47,161 bases of DNA, taken from assembly GCF_006538165.1 (NCBI RefSeq), contig NZ_BDLU01000010.1, positions 1 through 47,161 of the forward strand, in the 5' to 3' direction. This document shows positions 16,452 through 25,707 of this stretch, one piece after another. The first letter of the stretch is position 1. The number at the start of each line of letters is the position of its first letter. A model generated the notes under the pieces. It was not told the DNA's origin. It ran no database searches and worked only from the letters and a program-made list of their open reading frames with translations. The translations under genes and the position numbers were made by a program. This DNA comes from Komagataeibacter diospyri. Its GTDB lineage: Bacteria > Pseudomonadota > Alphaproteobacteria > Acetobacterales > Acetobacteraceae.

Positions 16452-17302
16452 TCCATCCCCTGCCAGACATCATGCTGGAACCGCTTGTACGTGCGGGCCT
16501 GCTGGAGGATCTGGGCCGCGCGGGCGACCTGACGACCGACGCCGTGATCGTGGACGGGGATGCCGTCGTTTCTGCCGTGCTGGCCGCGCGACAGGACGGG
16601 GTGATTGCCGGGCTGGACATGGCCCGGCTGTCCTTTGCGCTTATGGACCCGCGTATCGTGTTCGAGGCGCATGTGCATGATGGTCAGGCGGTGACGCGTG
16701 GCACGTGCCTTGCCACAGTGCGTGGACCCGCGCGTGGTATCCTGTCGGGGGAGCGGGTTGGGCTTAATTTCCTGTCGCATCTCAGCGGTATCGCGACCGC
16801 TACGGCGCAGCTGGTGGAACTGGTGCGGCCCTATCGCGCCAGCATCACCTGCACGCGCAAGACCATGCCCGGCCTGCGGGCAATCCAGAAATACGCGGTC
16901 CGCGCCGGGGGAGGCAGCAACCATCGCTTCGGCCTTGATGATGCGATCCTGATAAAGGACAACCACATCGCCTTTGCTGGCGGTATCACGCCCGCGGTGG
17001 AACGCGCGCGTCGTGCCGCGGGACATCTGGTACGTATCGAGCTGGAGGTCGATACACTGACCCAGTTGCGTGAGGGGCTGGAGACCGGCGGTGTCGATGT
17101 CTTCCTGCTTGATAACATGCCGCCCGACGTACTGCGTGAGGCCGTGCGCATTGTCGATGGCCGCGCCGTGACCGAAGCTTCAGGCGGGATAACGCCGCAG
17201 ACGGTCACTGCCGTGGCACAGGCGGGGGTGGACCTGATTTCCCTTGGCTGGCTGACGCATACCGTGCGCGTCATGGATATCGGGCTGGATTACCAGCCGT
17301 GA
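16448..17302 (+). CDS. nadC: Nicotinate-nucleotide pyrophosphorylase (carboxylating) NadC
   Basis: NadC converts quinolinate and PRPP to nicotinate mononucleotide, the third step of de novo NAD synthesis. The 284-residue protein shows LLEDLGRAGDLTTDA near the N-terminus and LNFLSHLSGIAT. The PRPP/quinolinate site is RKTMPGLRAIQKYAVRAGGG, followed by HRFGLDDAILIKDNH, and EASGGI lies near the C-terminus. It overlaps nadB by four bases. The next gene begins 22 bp downstream with its own ribosome binding site, so it may be a fourth member of the transcript. Confidence 0.95.
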   Translation: MIHPLPDIMLEPLVRAGLLEDLGRAGDLTTDAVIVDGDAVVSAVLAARQDGVIAGLDMARLSFALMDPRIVFEAHVHDGQAVTRGTCLATVRGPARGILSGERVGLNFLSHLSGIATATAQLVELVRPYRASITCTRKTMPGLRAIQKYAVRAGGGSNHRFGLDDAILIKDNHIAFAGGITPAVERARRAAGHLVRIELEVDTLTQLREGLETGGVDVFLLDNMPPDVLREAVRIVDGRAVTEASGGITPQTVTAVAQAGVDLISLGWLTHTVRVMDIGLDYQP

Positions 17303-17324
17303 TCCTGTAGGAAGGAAACCGTTC

Positions 17325-17813
17325 ATGCAGGGGAGAACCACAATGGCGTCCACCATCACCACCCGCACCGGCTGTCTTTGCGCCCTGTTGCTGGGAACCA
17401 CCATCATGGCGGTGGGCGCGCAGGCCCAGCCCGACATGCAGCAGGCGCAGCAGCGTGCCCAGCAGATGCAGCAGATGCAACAGCAGTTCGGGCAGCAGCG
17501 GATGCAGATACGTCAGCAGGAACAGCAGATGCACATGCAGCGCGACCAGCAGATGCAACAGATGCAGCAGCAGTTCCGTCAGCAGCAGATGCAGCTGGAC
17601 CAGCAGGAACGCCAGATGGGCAACCAGCCCGGCGGCCGTGAGCAGATCGCCCGCCAGCGTGAACAGTTCCGCATGCAGCGACAGCAGCAGGAACAGCAGA
17701 TGCGCCAGCAGTTCCAGCAGCAGGACGAACAGCTACGTCAGCAGCGTTTCCAGATGGAACAGCAGCAGGACCAGCAGCGCAGGCAGATGATGCAGGGGTC
17801 GCAGCACTGGTAA
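17325..17813 (+). CDS. Secreted glutamine/methionine-rich low-complexity protein
   Basis: The 162-residue product has a Sec-type signal peptide (hydrophobic stretch CALLLGTTIMAVGA, cleavage expected after AQA near residue 35). The remaining part is built almost wholly of Gln, Met, Arg, Glu and Phe: by hand count about 60 of roughly 127 mature residues are glutamine. QQMQQ and RQQQ motifs recur, giving strong potential for a coiled coil or extended helix. There are two possible starts, 17325 (after AGGAAGGAAA) and 17343 (after GGGGAG). It sits 22 bp after nadC. No function is recognised; periplasmic scaffold, metal-binding (Met-rich) or chaperone-like roles are only guesses. Such composition can also reflect rapid repeat expansion. 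Confidence 0.75.
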   Translation: MQGRTTMASTITTRTGCLCALLLGTTIMAVGAQAQPDMQQAQQRAQQMQQMQQQFGQQRMQIRQQEQQMHMQRDQQMQQMQQQFRQQQMQLDQQERQMGNQPGGREQIARQREQFRMQRQQQEQQMRQQFQQQDEQLRQQRFQMEQQQDQQRRQMMQGSQHW

Positions 17814-17832
17814 AAAAAGCCTGTAAGGCATC

Positions 17833-17893
17833 AAGAAGTTTTCTGGTGAAGCTTTGTCCAAAAAAGCTTCGAAAGGCACTGCCTTTTTCTAAC
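17833..17893. repeat. Intergenic palindromic repeat, copy D
   Basis: GAAGTTTTCTGGTGAAGC begins the copy, followed by a first hairpin (GAAGCTTTGTCCAAAAAAGCTTC) and GGCACTGCCTTTTT, the left half of the second hairpin. The closing arm is missing. It lies in the convergent gap between the Gln-rich gene and the large ATPase gene. Confidence 0.7.
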
Positions 17894-17943
17894 GATCCAC
17901 GGGTTGTTTTTTGACTACTGTCTGCCGGATTTCGGCTTCCGTA

Positions 17944-20900
17944 TCATTTCCCTGTCATTATGACAGGTTCCGCAACGGGCGCGCGGGGCAGTTCCAGCAG
18001 GTTTATGGGCACATCGCCATCGCGCATTTCCCTGCGCAGGGCGCGGGTCATGTCGCGTATGCTGTCATGGTGGGTAAACAGCAGCACCTGTGTGGTACGG
18101 GCAAAATCAGCCAGTACCCGCAGGGTGCTCAGGCTACGGGCATCATCGAACTGGACCAGCAGGTCATCAGCGATGAAGGGCAGGGATTCAGCTGATTTAC
18201 AGTAGGTTTCCACGCTGGCCAGCCGGAAGGCCAGAAAAAGCTGATCGCGTGTGCCCGCACTCATCGCCGTGACCGGCACGGTGCTGCCATCATGGCGCAC
18301 GCCATGTACGACCGGGTTACCCTGTGTATCGAGCTCCGTCCTGATACCGGTAAATGCCCCCAGCGTTGCAAGCGACAGGAATTGCCCAGCACGCGTGACC
18401 AGCGGGTCCTGTTGTGCTGCCCGCACGCGGTCAATCGCATCGGCGATCAGCTTGCGGGTCAGGGTCAGCCGGGCATATTCCTCCACAATCTGGTGAAGGC
18501 TGGTAATGGCGGCCTCGCGTTGTGCCGCCGCCTGCTGGGCATCCGTATTATGTTCAAATGCGCGCAATGCCATATCCTGCTGCTGTTCAGCGCGCACGGC
18601 GTTGTCACGCAGGCGTTGCAGGTCGGCCAGACGGTCATGGATCCGTGCGGTTTCCGTCTTCAGTTCCGGCAGGTCACGTCCATCCAGGGCGCGTTCCAGC
18701 TCGGCGGGGGACTGGCCGTCCGTCATGCGCGACAGGGTATCGCGTGCCTGCGCATGGTCATGCTCCAGCCGGTCGCGGTGATCCAGCCGGGCAGCAAGCT
18801 GGCGCAGGGTATCCATGTTGTCGGTATGCGTGCGGACCAGCAGCGCATCAATGGCCGTACGGGCGTGGGCAAGGCGCGCTTCGCTGTCGATCACATCCTG
18901 ATTGGCCGCGGCCAGTGCCGGCTGCAGGGCTTCGCGCTGATGCCGGGCCTTTTCCGCGGCCTGCCACTGGCGATCCAGTTCCTCGGCCGCTGCTACCCCA
19001 TCGTGCGGCAGGGTCAGTGGCAGGTGCTGTCGCATGCTGTCAATGACCTGCGACAGCTCAAGTTCGGCTGCATGGGCCTGCGCACGGCTATCGTGCAGTT
19101 CGGCCAGCCGTTCGATATGCGCGGGGGCCGCAGCCCATTCGGTTGCAAGGTCACGTGCGACATCAGGCAGGGCGTCCGCTGCCAGGCCAATGGCCTGCAT
19201 GGCGATGGCCCATTGCTGCTGCCAGGCCCGCCGTGCAGCGATCAGCGCGTCACCCTGCTGGCGCAGCTGTGCCTGTAGCGGCAGCAGGTCATCCAGTTCA
19301 CGCTGCAGCCTGCTGTATTCCTCATACCCGCTGACATGCATGCGCGCGGCGGTGATGACGGCCTCAACGCAGGCGGGCAGGTCCAGCGCCGGATCAATCC
19401 CCAGCCGTCGGGCCAGTCGCCGCAGTCTGTCATGCACCGCATCGGGGCGGATGCGTTCTTCGGCCAGTGTCGCCCGTTCGGCTGTGATCTGTTCGGCGTG
19501 GGTCAGTAACTGCGTGCGCTGCTGCACGAAGGCCAGCAGGGCTTCGGCTGTAGCGGCACGGGCATGCAGGGTGGGGAAGGGGGCAATGAATTCCTGCCAC
19601 TGGCGGGTGATCTGATTTTCCACCTCCGCCCGATTGTGATCATGGAAGGTGATTTTTTCCATGCAGTGGCTGATGTCGTGTCGCAGGCCCTCGATCCGGG
19701 CAATGCGGTCTGCCTGTGTCATCAACTGTGCCGACAGGCTGTCGGCCCGTTCCATGGCGGCATCCAGTGCGGCGGCACGGATCTGGCGCGTGGGGGCAGG
19801 CGTGTCGGGATCGGGATGCAGGTAAGTGGCGCGGATTTCGTGCCACAATGCATCACGCTGGTCGCGCGCGGTGGCCAGCATGTCCGGCGTGATCGAACTA
19901 CCAGCCTGTTCCAGCCGTGTCAGTTCGGGCTGTAACGTGGTCAGACGTTCACGTTCGCCTGCCAGCGTGCTGGCCAGACGGTCGCGTTCAATGCGCAGTT
20001 TATGCTGGCCTTCCGCGATACCGCGCACGCCATCGGCGGTAGGACAGGACAGGTGGCGCAGCTGGTCCACCGTGTCCAGCCCCAATGCCCGTACCTGTGT
20101 CTCAAGGCTGGCCTGACGCTGGTCAAGGCCTGCCGCGCGCAGTTCCAGCCGCGCCTTTTCCGTGGGCAGTGCGGCAAAGGCGGTTGTATCTTCATTCAGT
20201 GGCAGGTCGTGACCAGCCGCGCGAAGACTGTCGACGCGGCGCTGCTTCTGCGCGATGGCAAGGTCTGTCTGGTGGACCTGCTGTTCCAGATTGGCGTGCT
20301 GGTTATGCAGGCGGGTCTGTGTATCCGCCAGTGCGCGGATACTGTCCAGTACCGTGCGGTCCGGCATGGACTGGCGTAAATCGGCCTCCGTTCCCTTGCC
20401 CAGCCGCTGGCGCAGGCTGGCCAGACTTTCATCTATGCTGCGCCATTTTTCGTCCTGTGCTTCCCTCAGTGCACGGTGGTGGTGGACACCCTGCCCAAGG
20501 CGAATGGCCTGCATGATGGGATCACGCAGGGTTGCAAGGGCGGCTTGCACCGGGAGTAAGGCTGTCTGCTGTCGCAGTTGCGTGGCCTGTGCCACGGCAG
20601 CATCATGGCGGGTCGTCGCGCTGTCGAATGTATCCAGCACGGTGGTAATGGTGGCGGCCATGCCCACGGGCAGGGTGGCAAGATCAGCCTGTGCGGCCAG
20701 TTCCCCCTGCAGCCGACTGATTTCGCGCAGCAGGGGCACGGCTTTTTCCAGCCGTTCATGGTGGGCCTGCAGGCGGCGCAGTTCGTCCTGTTCGTGGCTT
20801 ATGTCGGTCTTCTGCTGGCGGGCTTCGTCGCGCAGGCGGCAATGTTCGGTATAGCCGTCATGGCCGAGCGAGGCTTCCTTAAGGCTGTCCTTTGCTGCGT

Positions 20901-21468
20901 TGAAGGCATCCAGCGCCTTGTAGAACGCACGTTCGCCCGACCGTCGGGGGGCATACAGGGCATTACGCCGCGTGTCGATTTCCTCCAGCCGTTCCACAAG
21001 CGCGCGCAGGCCGCCACCTGCCTCCACGATCAGGCGGCCGATATCCCCATTCGCCTTCAGCAGTTCCGCACCACCTGAGCGCAGGGTTTCGTCATTCAGT
21101 CCGAACAGGGCGGCGAAGCGTTCGCGCGTCATCGCCCCCAGCGGGTGTGACAGGATGCTGTCGGATATTGCCTTTCCATCCGGGGAGGACAGGGTATTTT
21201 TGCGGCCCTTGCGGCGGTTCAGGTCAAATGTCTGCCCGTCATCCAGCCGTATGCACGCATCCAGCCGGATCTGGTCATTGCCAAAGACGGCCCCTGCACC
21301 CGACTGGTTGGGTATGCCGAACAGGAAATCCGACAGCGCGGACAGGCAGGTGCTCTTGCCGGCCTCATTGGGGCCATGGATGACATGCAGCCCGTATCCA
21401 TCCCCGAAATTCAGGTCAAGGTCGGCAAGGGCGCCGTATTTGACAATGCGGAATTCATTGATGCGCAT
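17944..21468 (-). CDS. SMC/Rad50-like AAA ATPase (YhaN/SbcC-type)
   Basis: The 1174-residue protein has a Walker A motif, HGPNEAGKST (residues 31-40), preceded by FRIVKYGALADLDLNFG. A very long alpha-helical middle part rich in Leu, Ala, Gln, Glu and Arg (about residues 190-1000) has strong coiled-coil character. The C-terminal ATPase half carries an MSAGTRDQLFLAFRLASVE signature and a Walker B-like LPFIADDLLVQFDD. No zinc-hook CxxC is apparent in the middle, which separates it from classic SbcC/Rad50. The start at 21468 follows a strong GGAGGGGAG; a longer in-frame start at 21558 would overlap the nuclease gene more. The gene overlaps the partner nuclease by 14 bp, so the two form a DNA-end-processing complex by analogy with SbcCD. 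Confidence 0.85.
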   Translation of the reverse strand: MRINEFRIVKYGALADLDLNFGDGYGLHVIHGPNEAGKSTCLSALSDFLFGIPNQSGAGAVFGNDQIRLDACIRLDDGQTFDLNRRKGRKNTLSSPDGKAISDSILSHPLGAMTRERFAALFGLNDETLRSGGAELLKANGDIGRLIVEAGGGLRALVERLEEIDTRRNALYAPRRSGERAFYKALDAFNAAKDSLKEASLGHDGYTEHCRLRDEARQQKTDISHEQDELRRLQAHHERLEKAVPLLREISRLQGELAAQADLATLPVGMAATITTVLDTFDSATTRHDAAVAQATQLRQQTALLPVQAALATLRDPIMQAIRLGQGVHHHRALREAQDEKWRSIDESLASLRQRLGKGTEADLRQSMPDRTVLDSIRALADTQTRLHNQHANLEQQVHQTDLAIAQKQRRVDSLRAAGHDLPLNEDTTAFAALPTEKARLELRAAGLDQRQASLETQVRALGLDTVDQLRHLSCPTADGVRGIAEGQHKLRIERDRLASTLAGERERLTTLQPELTRLEQAGSSITPDMLATARDQRDALWHEIRATYLHPDPDTPAPTRQIRAAALDAAMERADSLSAQLMTQADRIARIEGLRHDISHCMEKITFHDHNRAEVENQITRQWQEFIAPFPTLHARAATAEALLAFVQQRTQLLTHAEQITAERATLAEERIRPDAVHDRLRRLARRLGIDPALDLPACVEAVITAARMHVSGYEEYSRLQRELDDLLPLQAQLRQQGDALIAARRAWQQQWAIAMQAIGLAADALPDVARDLATEWAAAPAHIERLAELHDSRAQAHAAELELSQVIDSMRQHLPLTLPHDGVAAAEELDRQWQAAEKARHQREALQPALAAANQDVIDSEARLAHARTAIDALLVRTHTDNMDTLRQLAARLDHRDRLEHDHAQARDTLSRMTDGQSPAELERALDGRDLPELKTETARIHDRLADLQRLRDNAVRAEQQQDMALRAFEHNTDAQQAAAQREAAITSLHQIVEEYARLTLTRKLIADAIDRVRAAQQDPLVTRAGQFLSLATLGAFTGIRTELDTQGNPVVHGVRHDGSTVPVTAMSAGTRDQLFLAFRLASVETYCKSAESLPFIADDLLVQFDDARSLSTLRVLADFARTTQVLLFTHHDSIRDMTRALRREMRDGDVPINLLELPRAPVAEPVIMTGK

Positions 21469-22732
21469 TGTCGCTCCCCTCCGGGTTTTCCACCAGTGAC
21501 AGGGCAAGGTCGACCGCGCGTGTCGGCACGTCGTTGAGAATGCTTTCACGCATTTCATCCGTCCGGGCCTGAGCGGGTACGCGCTCCAGTATGGTCTTCA
21601 GGATATCGGACAGGTCCGTCTGCAATGCCTCGGCTGTTGCCATCTGCCGTATGTCGGCTGCGATCCGCCCGCCGGTGGAGTGGTCCAGAACCGCAGGGCA
21701 GGTGGGTGGGTGGGTACGGATCTTCAGCCGTTCAAGCCATATCTCGTCAGACAGGCTGGCGAAAATAACCTCGATTTCCTGCTGTACGGTATCCGTATCG
21801 CGTATCAGGTGGGCATGTAGCGGGCTTGCGCCGACCAGTTCCAGCCGCAGGGCGATTGGCCGGCCCTGTGCCTGCTCGATCAGGTCCTGACCTGCGCGGC
21901 GGATGCGCCCGGTCATTTCGGCGGGCGTCGTGGCATGGGTCAGGTCCACGACCTCACTGGCCCAGCGCACGGCGTCCAGCACCTGATGTTCCACGGATGC
22001 GACATCCCCGCCGCGCACCGTGACCAGTGACGCGCCTTTCGGCCCGGCCTCACGGACATGGCGTCCCTGCAGGTTGCCTGCATAAACCACATATGGGTTT
22101 TCATGCAGGATTTCGCGGGTATGGACATGGCCCAGCGCCCAGTAATGATAGCCGTGGTTGACCAGCTGTTCCACCGTGCAGGGGGCATAGGTTTCATGGC
22201 CCTCACGCCCCTGGCAGGCGGTATGCAGGATACCGATGTTGAACAGGCCGGGCACGGGGGCGGGGTATTTGCGCGCGATATTGTCGGTTACGTCGCGGCG
22301 GCCAAAGCTGCGGCCATGCACGGCAACCCCCAGCCCCTCCATGACGCAGGTTTCGGCCTTGCTGGAGGCGAACAGGTGAACATTGTCCGTTACATGCAGG
22401 TGTCTGGCAAAGCGGTTTTCTGCATCATGATTGCCAAGGATCATGAAAACGCGGATGCCCGCCTGCTGCAGTCGCGCCATGCCGCTGATGAAGAACAGGC
22501 CGCACTGCGTATCGCGCAGGTCACCGTCAAACACATCTCCCGCCAGCACGACAAAGCGGCATTCGGTCTGGATGGCCAGGTTGACCATGTCATTGAAGGC
22601 ACGCCGCGAGGCATCGGCGATAAGGCGGGCATATTCGCCCGATTTTTCCGTAAGCCCCAGCAGCGGGCTGTCCAGATGCAGGTCGGCGGCATGAAGGAAG
22701 CGGAATTCGTCCATGCCGCCATCGTAGTCCAT
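21455..22732 (-). CDS. Metallophosphoesterase, SbcD/Mre11-like exonuclease (YhaO type)
   Basis: The 425-residue protein carries all five phosphoesterase motifs of the Mre11/SbcD group: DLHLDSP near the N-terminus, GDVFDGD, GNHDAE, a HTACQGREGH histidine region and GHVHTRE. It should be a two-metal nuclease acting with the adjacent SMC-like ATPase on DNA ends. The C-terminal 150 residues form the capping/partner-binding region. An ATG at 22714 (MDEFRFLHAADL) is an alternative start and gives the more usual family N-terminus; neither has a strong ribosome binding site. It is the first gene of the pair, 68 bp after the gabD stop. Confidence 0.88.
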   Translation of the reverse strand: MDYDGGMDEFRFLHAADLHLDSPLLGLTEKSGEYARLIADASRRAFNDMVNLAIQTECRFVVLAGDVFDGDLRDTQCGLFFISGMARLQQAGIRVFMILGNHDAENRFARHLHVTDNVHLFASSKAETCVMEGLGVAVHGRSFGRRDVTDNIARKYPAPVPGLFNIGILHTACQGREGHETYAPCTVEQLVNHGYHYWALGHVHTREILHENPYVVYAGNLQGRHVREAGPKGASLVTVRGGDVASVEHQVLDAVRWASEVVDLTHATTPAEMTGRIRRAGQDLIEQAQGRPIALRLELVGASPLHAHLIRDTDTVQQEIEVIFASLSDEIWLERLKIRTHPPTCPAVLDHSTGGRIAADIRQMATAEALQTDLSDILKTILERVPAQARTDEMRESILNDVPTRAVDLALSLVENPEGSDNAHQ

Positions 22733-22800
22733 TGAAAGCGGAAGTAAATGCGCCCGTTATTCCCCTTCATGCCCGAAGGGGGCGGCACGCTTTCGGCCGA

Positions 22801-24270
22801 TCAGGCTGAGTGGTCGGTAATATCGGTGCAGATATACTTCATTTCCATGTATTCATCCATGCCGTAGCGCGATCCCTCGCGGCCCATGCCGGACTGCTTG
22901 ATGCCGCCAAAGGGGGCGACCTCGTTGGAAATCAGCCCGGTGTTGTGACCCACCATGCCGTATTCCAGCGCCTCGGCCACGCGGTAGGCGCGCGCATGGT
23001 CGCGGGTGAAGAAATACGCGGCCAGGCCATATTCCGTGTCGTTGGCCATGGAGATGGCCTCGGCTTCAGTATGGAATCGGAACAGCGGGGCCACGGGGCC
23101 GAAGGTTTCCTCGTGGGCGATGCGCATGGCGGGGGTCGCGTCACGCAGCACGGTGGGGCGGTAGAACAGTTCGCCCGCATTGTCGCGCGCGCCGCCGCAC
23201 ATGACGGTCGCGCCATGAGCGACCGCGTCATCAACGTGTTCTTCCACCTTGTCGCGCGCCTTTGCGCTGATCAGTGGCCCGATGACGGAATCAGGATCGC
23301 TGCCCGGCCCCACCCGCAGCTTTTCCACCACGCGGGCGAAGCGGGTGGCGAATTCGTCGTAAATGCCGTCCTGTACCAGGATACGGTTGGCGCATACACA
23401 GGTCTGTCCGGCGTTGCGGTACTTGGCGGCGATGGCGCTTTTGATCGCCTGTTCGATATGTGCATCGTCAAATACGATAAAGGGCGCGTTGCCACCCAGT
23501 TCCAGCGACAGGCGCTTGAGCGTCGTGGCCGACTGCGCCATGAGGATACGCCCCACCTGCGTGGACCCCGTAAAGGACAGCTTGCGGATATCGGGGCTGG
23601 CGCACAGTGCCTTGCCCAGTGTTACGCCGTCACCAGGCAGGATCTGCAGCAGGCCGGCGGGTACGCCTGCCTGTTTGGCCAGTTCCGCCAGCGCAAGTGC
23701 GGTCAGCGGCGTGTCTTCCGAGGGCTTCACGATCATCGCGCAGCCTGCGGCCAGTGCGGGTCCGGCCTTGCGGGTGATCATGGCGGCCGGGAAATTCCAC
23801 GGCGTGATCGCGGCGCATACGCCCACGGGCTGGCGGATGACGCTCAGCCGGGTGGCCGGGTTGGTCGGCGGAATGACATCGCCATAGGCGCGCATGGCTT
23901 CGGCCGCGAACCACAGCAGGAAGCTTGCCGCATAACGGATCTCCCCCGCTGCTTCCGCGCGCGGCTTGCCCTGTTCGGTTACGATCAGGGTGGCGAGATC
24001 ATCAACATTGTCCATCACCAGGTCGTGCCAGCGCGTCAGGATCACCTGCCGCTGCGCCCCGGTACGGTTGCGCCATTCCGCCTGTGCCGTGACGGCGGCG
24101 GCAACGGCGTGGGTGACATCCTGCGCGCCGCATTCGGCCACTTCCGCCACGACAGCGCCGGTGGCGGGATTATGCACGGGGCGGCGCGCACCGTCCGCCG
24201 CTGGGCACCATGTGCCGTTAATGAACGCATCCTTGCGGAACAGGGATGTGTTGGAAAGGTGTACGGTCAT
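22801..24270 (-). CDS. gabD: NAD(P)-dependent succinate-semialdehyde dehydrogenase
   Basis: The enzyme oxidises succinate semialdehyde to succinate, the last step of GABA breakdown. The 489-residue protein has the aldehyde dehydrogenase residues Asn159 (TPWNF), Glu257 (LELGGNAP) and Cys291 (NAGQTCVCANR). A second cysteine two residues later, as in GabD proteins, can form a redox-sensitive disulfide. The start follows GGAGACCGAA. It lies 40 bp after gabT in the same direction, with a LysR gene first in the row. A related activity on other semialdehydes, such as glutarate or adipate semialdehyde, cannot be excluded. Confidence 0.92.
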   Translation of the reverse strand: MTVHLSNTSLFRKDAFINGTWCPAADGARRPVHNPATGAVVAEVAECGAQDVTHAVAAAVTAQAEWRNRTGAQRQVILTRWHDLVMDNVDDLATLIVTEQGKPRAEAAGEIRYAASFLLWFAAEAMRAYGDVIPPTNPATRLSVIRQPVGVCAAITPWNFPAAMITRKAGPALAAGCAMIVKPSEDTPLTALALAELAKQAGVPAGLLQILPGDGVTLGKALCASPDIRKLSFTGSTQVGRILMAQSATTLKRLSLELGGNAPFIVFDDAHIEQAIKSAIAAKYRNAGQTCVCANRILVQDGIYDEFATRFARVVEKLRVGPGSDPDSVIGPLISAKARDKVEEHVDDAVAHGATVMCGGARDNAGELFYRPTVLRDATPAMRIAHEETFGPVAPLFRFHTEAEAISMANDTEYGLAAYFFTRDHARAYRVAEALEYGMVGHNTGLISNEVAPFGGIKQSGMGREGSRYGMDEYMEMKYICTDITDHSA

Positions 24271-24310
24271 TTCGGTCTCCGGTACGAACAGGCGGGCGAT
24301 TGAAACGGGT

Positions 24311-25597
24311 TCAGGCTGCGGATTCTGCCAGAACCTGTTCGATGATGTTCATTCCTTCATCAATGATCGCATCCGATGCCGTCAATGGCACAAGGATACG
24401 GATGGTTGCCCCCTGCGTGCCACATGACAGCAGGATCAGTCCCTTTTCGCATGCCCGCGCGCAGATGGCCGCGGCAGCACCCGCGCGAACACCCGGCTTG
24501 TCGTGTTCTTCCAGAATATCAAAGGCGATCATTGCCCCCAGTCCACGCGCGCGGCTGACGGGCAGCAGCTTCCTGTTGGCATGCAGGCGGTCGATGTGGC
24601 GACGCAGGTTTTCGCCAATCGTGTTGGCGCGTTCCACCAGCTTTTCGTCACGGATGATGTCCAGCACGGCCAGACCCGCGGCACAGGCCAGCGGCGCACC
24701 GCCATAGGTACCGCCAAGGCCGCCGGGGCCAACCGCGTCCATAAGTTCCGCGCGCCCGATCACGCCCGAAAGCGGCAGGCCGCCACCCATGGACTTCGCG
24801 ACCGAGACAAGGTCGGGTTGCACGCCGGAATGTTCGATGCCGAACAGGCGGCCCGTGCGGGCGAAGCCGCTCTGCACTTCGTCAGCTACCAGCTTGATGC
24901 CGTGTTCGTCACAGATGCGGCGCAGGGCGACCAGCAGTTCGGTGGGGGCCACGCGGAAACCGCCTTCGCCCTGAACGGGTTCGATGATGATGGCGGCGAC
25001 GCTGGACGCCGGCAGGTCGGCGGCGAACAGGAAGTCCAGCATGCGCAGCGTGTCCGCCACCTGCACCTCTTCCCCATCAGGGAAAGGCAGGTGATAGACT
25101 TCACCCGGCAGGGTACCGAACGGCGCCTTGTACGGCTTGACCTTGCCTGTCATGGCCGATGCCAGCAGCGTGCGGCCATGGAACCCGCCGGTAAAGGCGA
25201 TGATGCCGTTACGCCCGGTCGCCGCGCGTGCGATCTTGACCGCGTTTTCGGTTGCTTCCCCCCCGGTGGAGAAGAAAATGGTCTTGGCCGGGCCTTCAAA
25301 CGGGGCCAGTGCATTCAGCTTTTCCGCCAGCGCGATATACGGTTCATACGCCGAGACCTGGAACGCGGTATGCGTGAAACGGTCAAGCTGCGCACGTACG
25401 GCCTCAAGCACCTTCGGGTGGCGGTGCCCTACGTTCAGCACGGCGATGCCACCAGCGAAATCAACGTAGCGCCGGCCTTCCACATCCCACAGTTCGGCAT
25501 TTTCCGCCCGGTCGGCGAAAACAGGGGTGGATGTCGTCACCCCGCGCGGCACGGCGTGGTTACGGCGGGCAAGAAGGTCCTTGTTGGTCAGTGTCAT
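24311..25597 (-). CDS. gabT: 4-aminobutyrate aminotransferase (class III PLP)
   Basis: The enzyme moves the amino group of GABA (or a related omega-amino acid) to 2-oxoglutarate, giving succinate semialdehyde for GabD. The 428-residue protein has the class III features: FFSTGGEATENAVKIARA, the PLP aspartate Asp239 in KLVADEVQSGFARTG, and the PLP lysine Lys268 in LVSVAKSMGGG. It forms a two-gene unit with gabD. The upstream 110 bp contain a perfect 6-bp stem GGCTGT-GGGT-ACAGCC (25632-25647), which could be a regulator site. Confidence 0.92.
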   Translation of the reverse strand: MTLTNKDLLARRNHAVPRGVTTSTPVFADRAENAELWDVEGRRYVDFAGGIAVLNVGHRHPKVLEAVRAQLDRFTHTAFQVSAYEPYIALAEKLNALAPFEGPAKTIFFSTGGEATENAVKIARAATGRNGIIAFTGGFHGRTLLASAMTGKVKPYKAPFGTLPGEVYHLPFPDGEEVQVADTLRMLDFLFAADLPASSVAAIIIEPVQGEGGFRVAPTELLVALRRICDEHGIKLVADEVQSGFARTGRLFGIEHSGVQPDLVSVAKSMGGGLPLSGVIGRAELMDAVGPGGLGGTYGGAPLACAAGLAVLDIIRDEKLVERANTIGENLRRHIDRLHANRKLLPVSRARGLGAMIAFDILEEHDKPGVRAGAAAAICARACEKGLILLSCGTQGATIRILVPLTASDAIIDEGMNIIEQVLAESAA

Positions 25598-25707
25598 GGC
25601 CTGTTTTCATCCCTGTGGGGGTATATGGTGGGGCTGTGGGTACAGCCATTCTGGTCATGTTCCACGTAACGGGTTCGCAACGGGGTGGGGAGGGGCTTTT
25701 TAGGCGA

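Noticed and set aside
17325..17813. Tandem DNA repeat with no coding role
   Set aside because: The frame keeps a signal peptide, a good ribosome binding site and a stop. The repeats are of short codon words rather than an exact tandem unit, so a protein is more likely, though not proven.
17944..22732. Anti-phage defence system built on the SMC-like ATPase and nuclease
   Set aside because: No other defence genes, recombinase or mobile-element context surrounds the pair; an SbcCD/YhaNO-like repair role explains it without further assumption.
22810..24303. Long plus-strand open frame opposite gabD
   Set aside because: It mirrors the gabD gene; the minus strand gives a full-length aldehyde dehydrogenase with catalytic residues.
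24503..25669. Plus-strand open frame opposite gabT
   Set aside because: Shadow of a clear class III aminotransferase on the minus strand.
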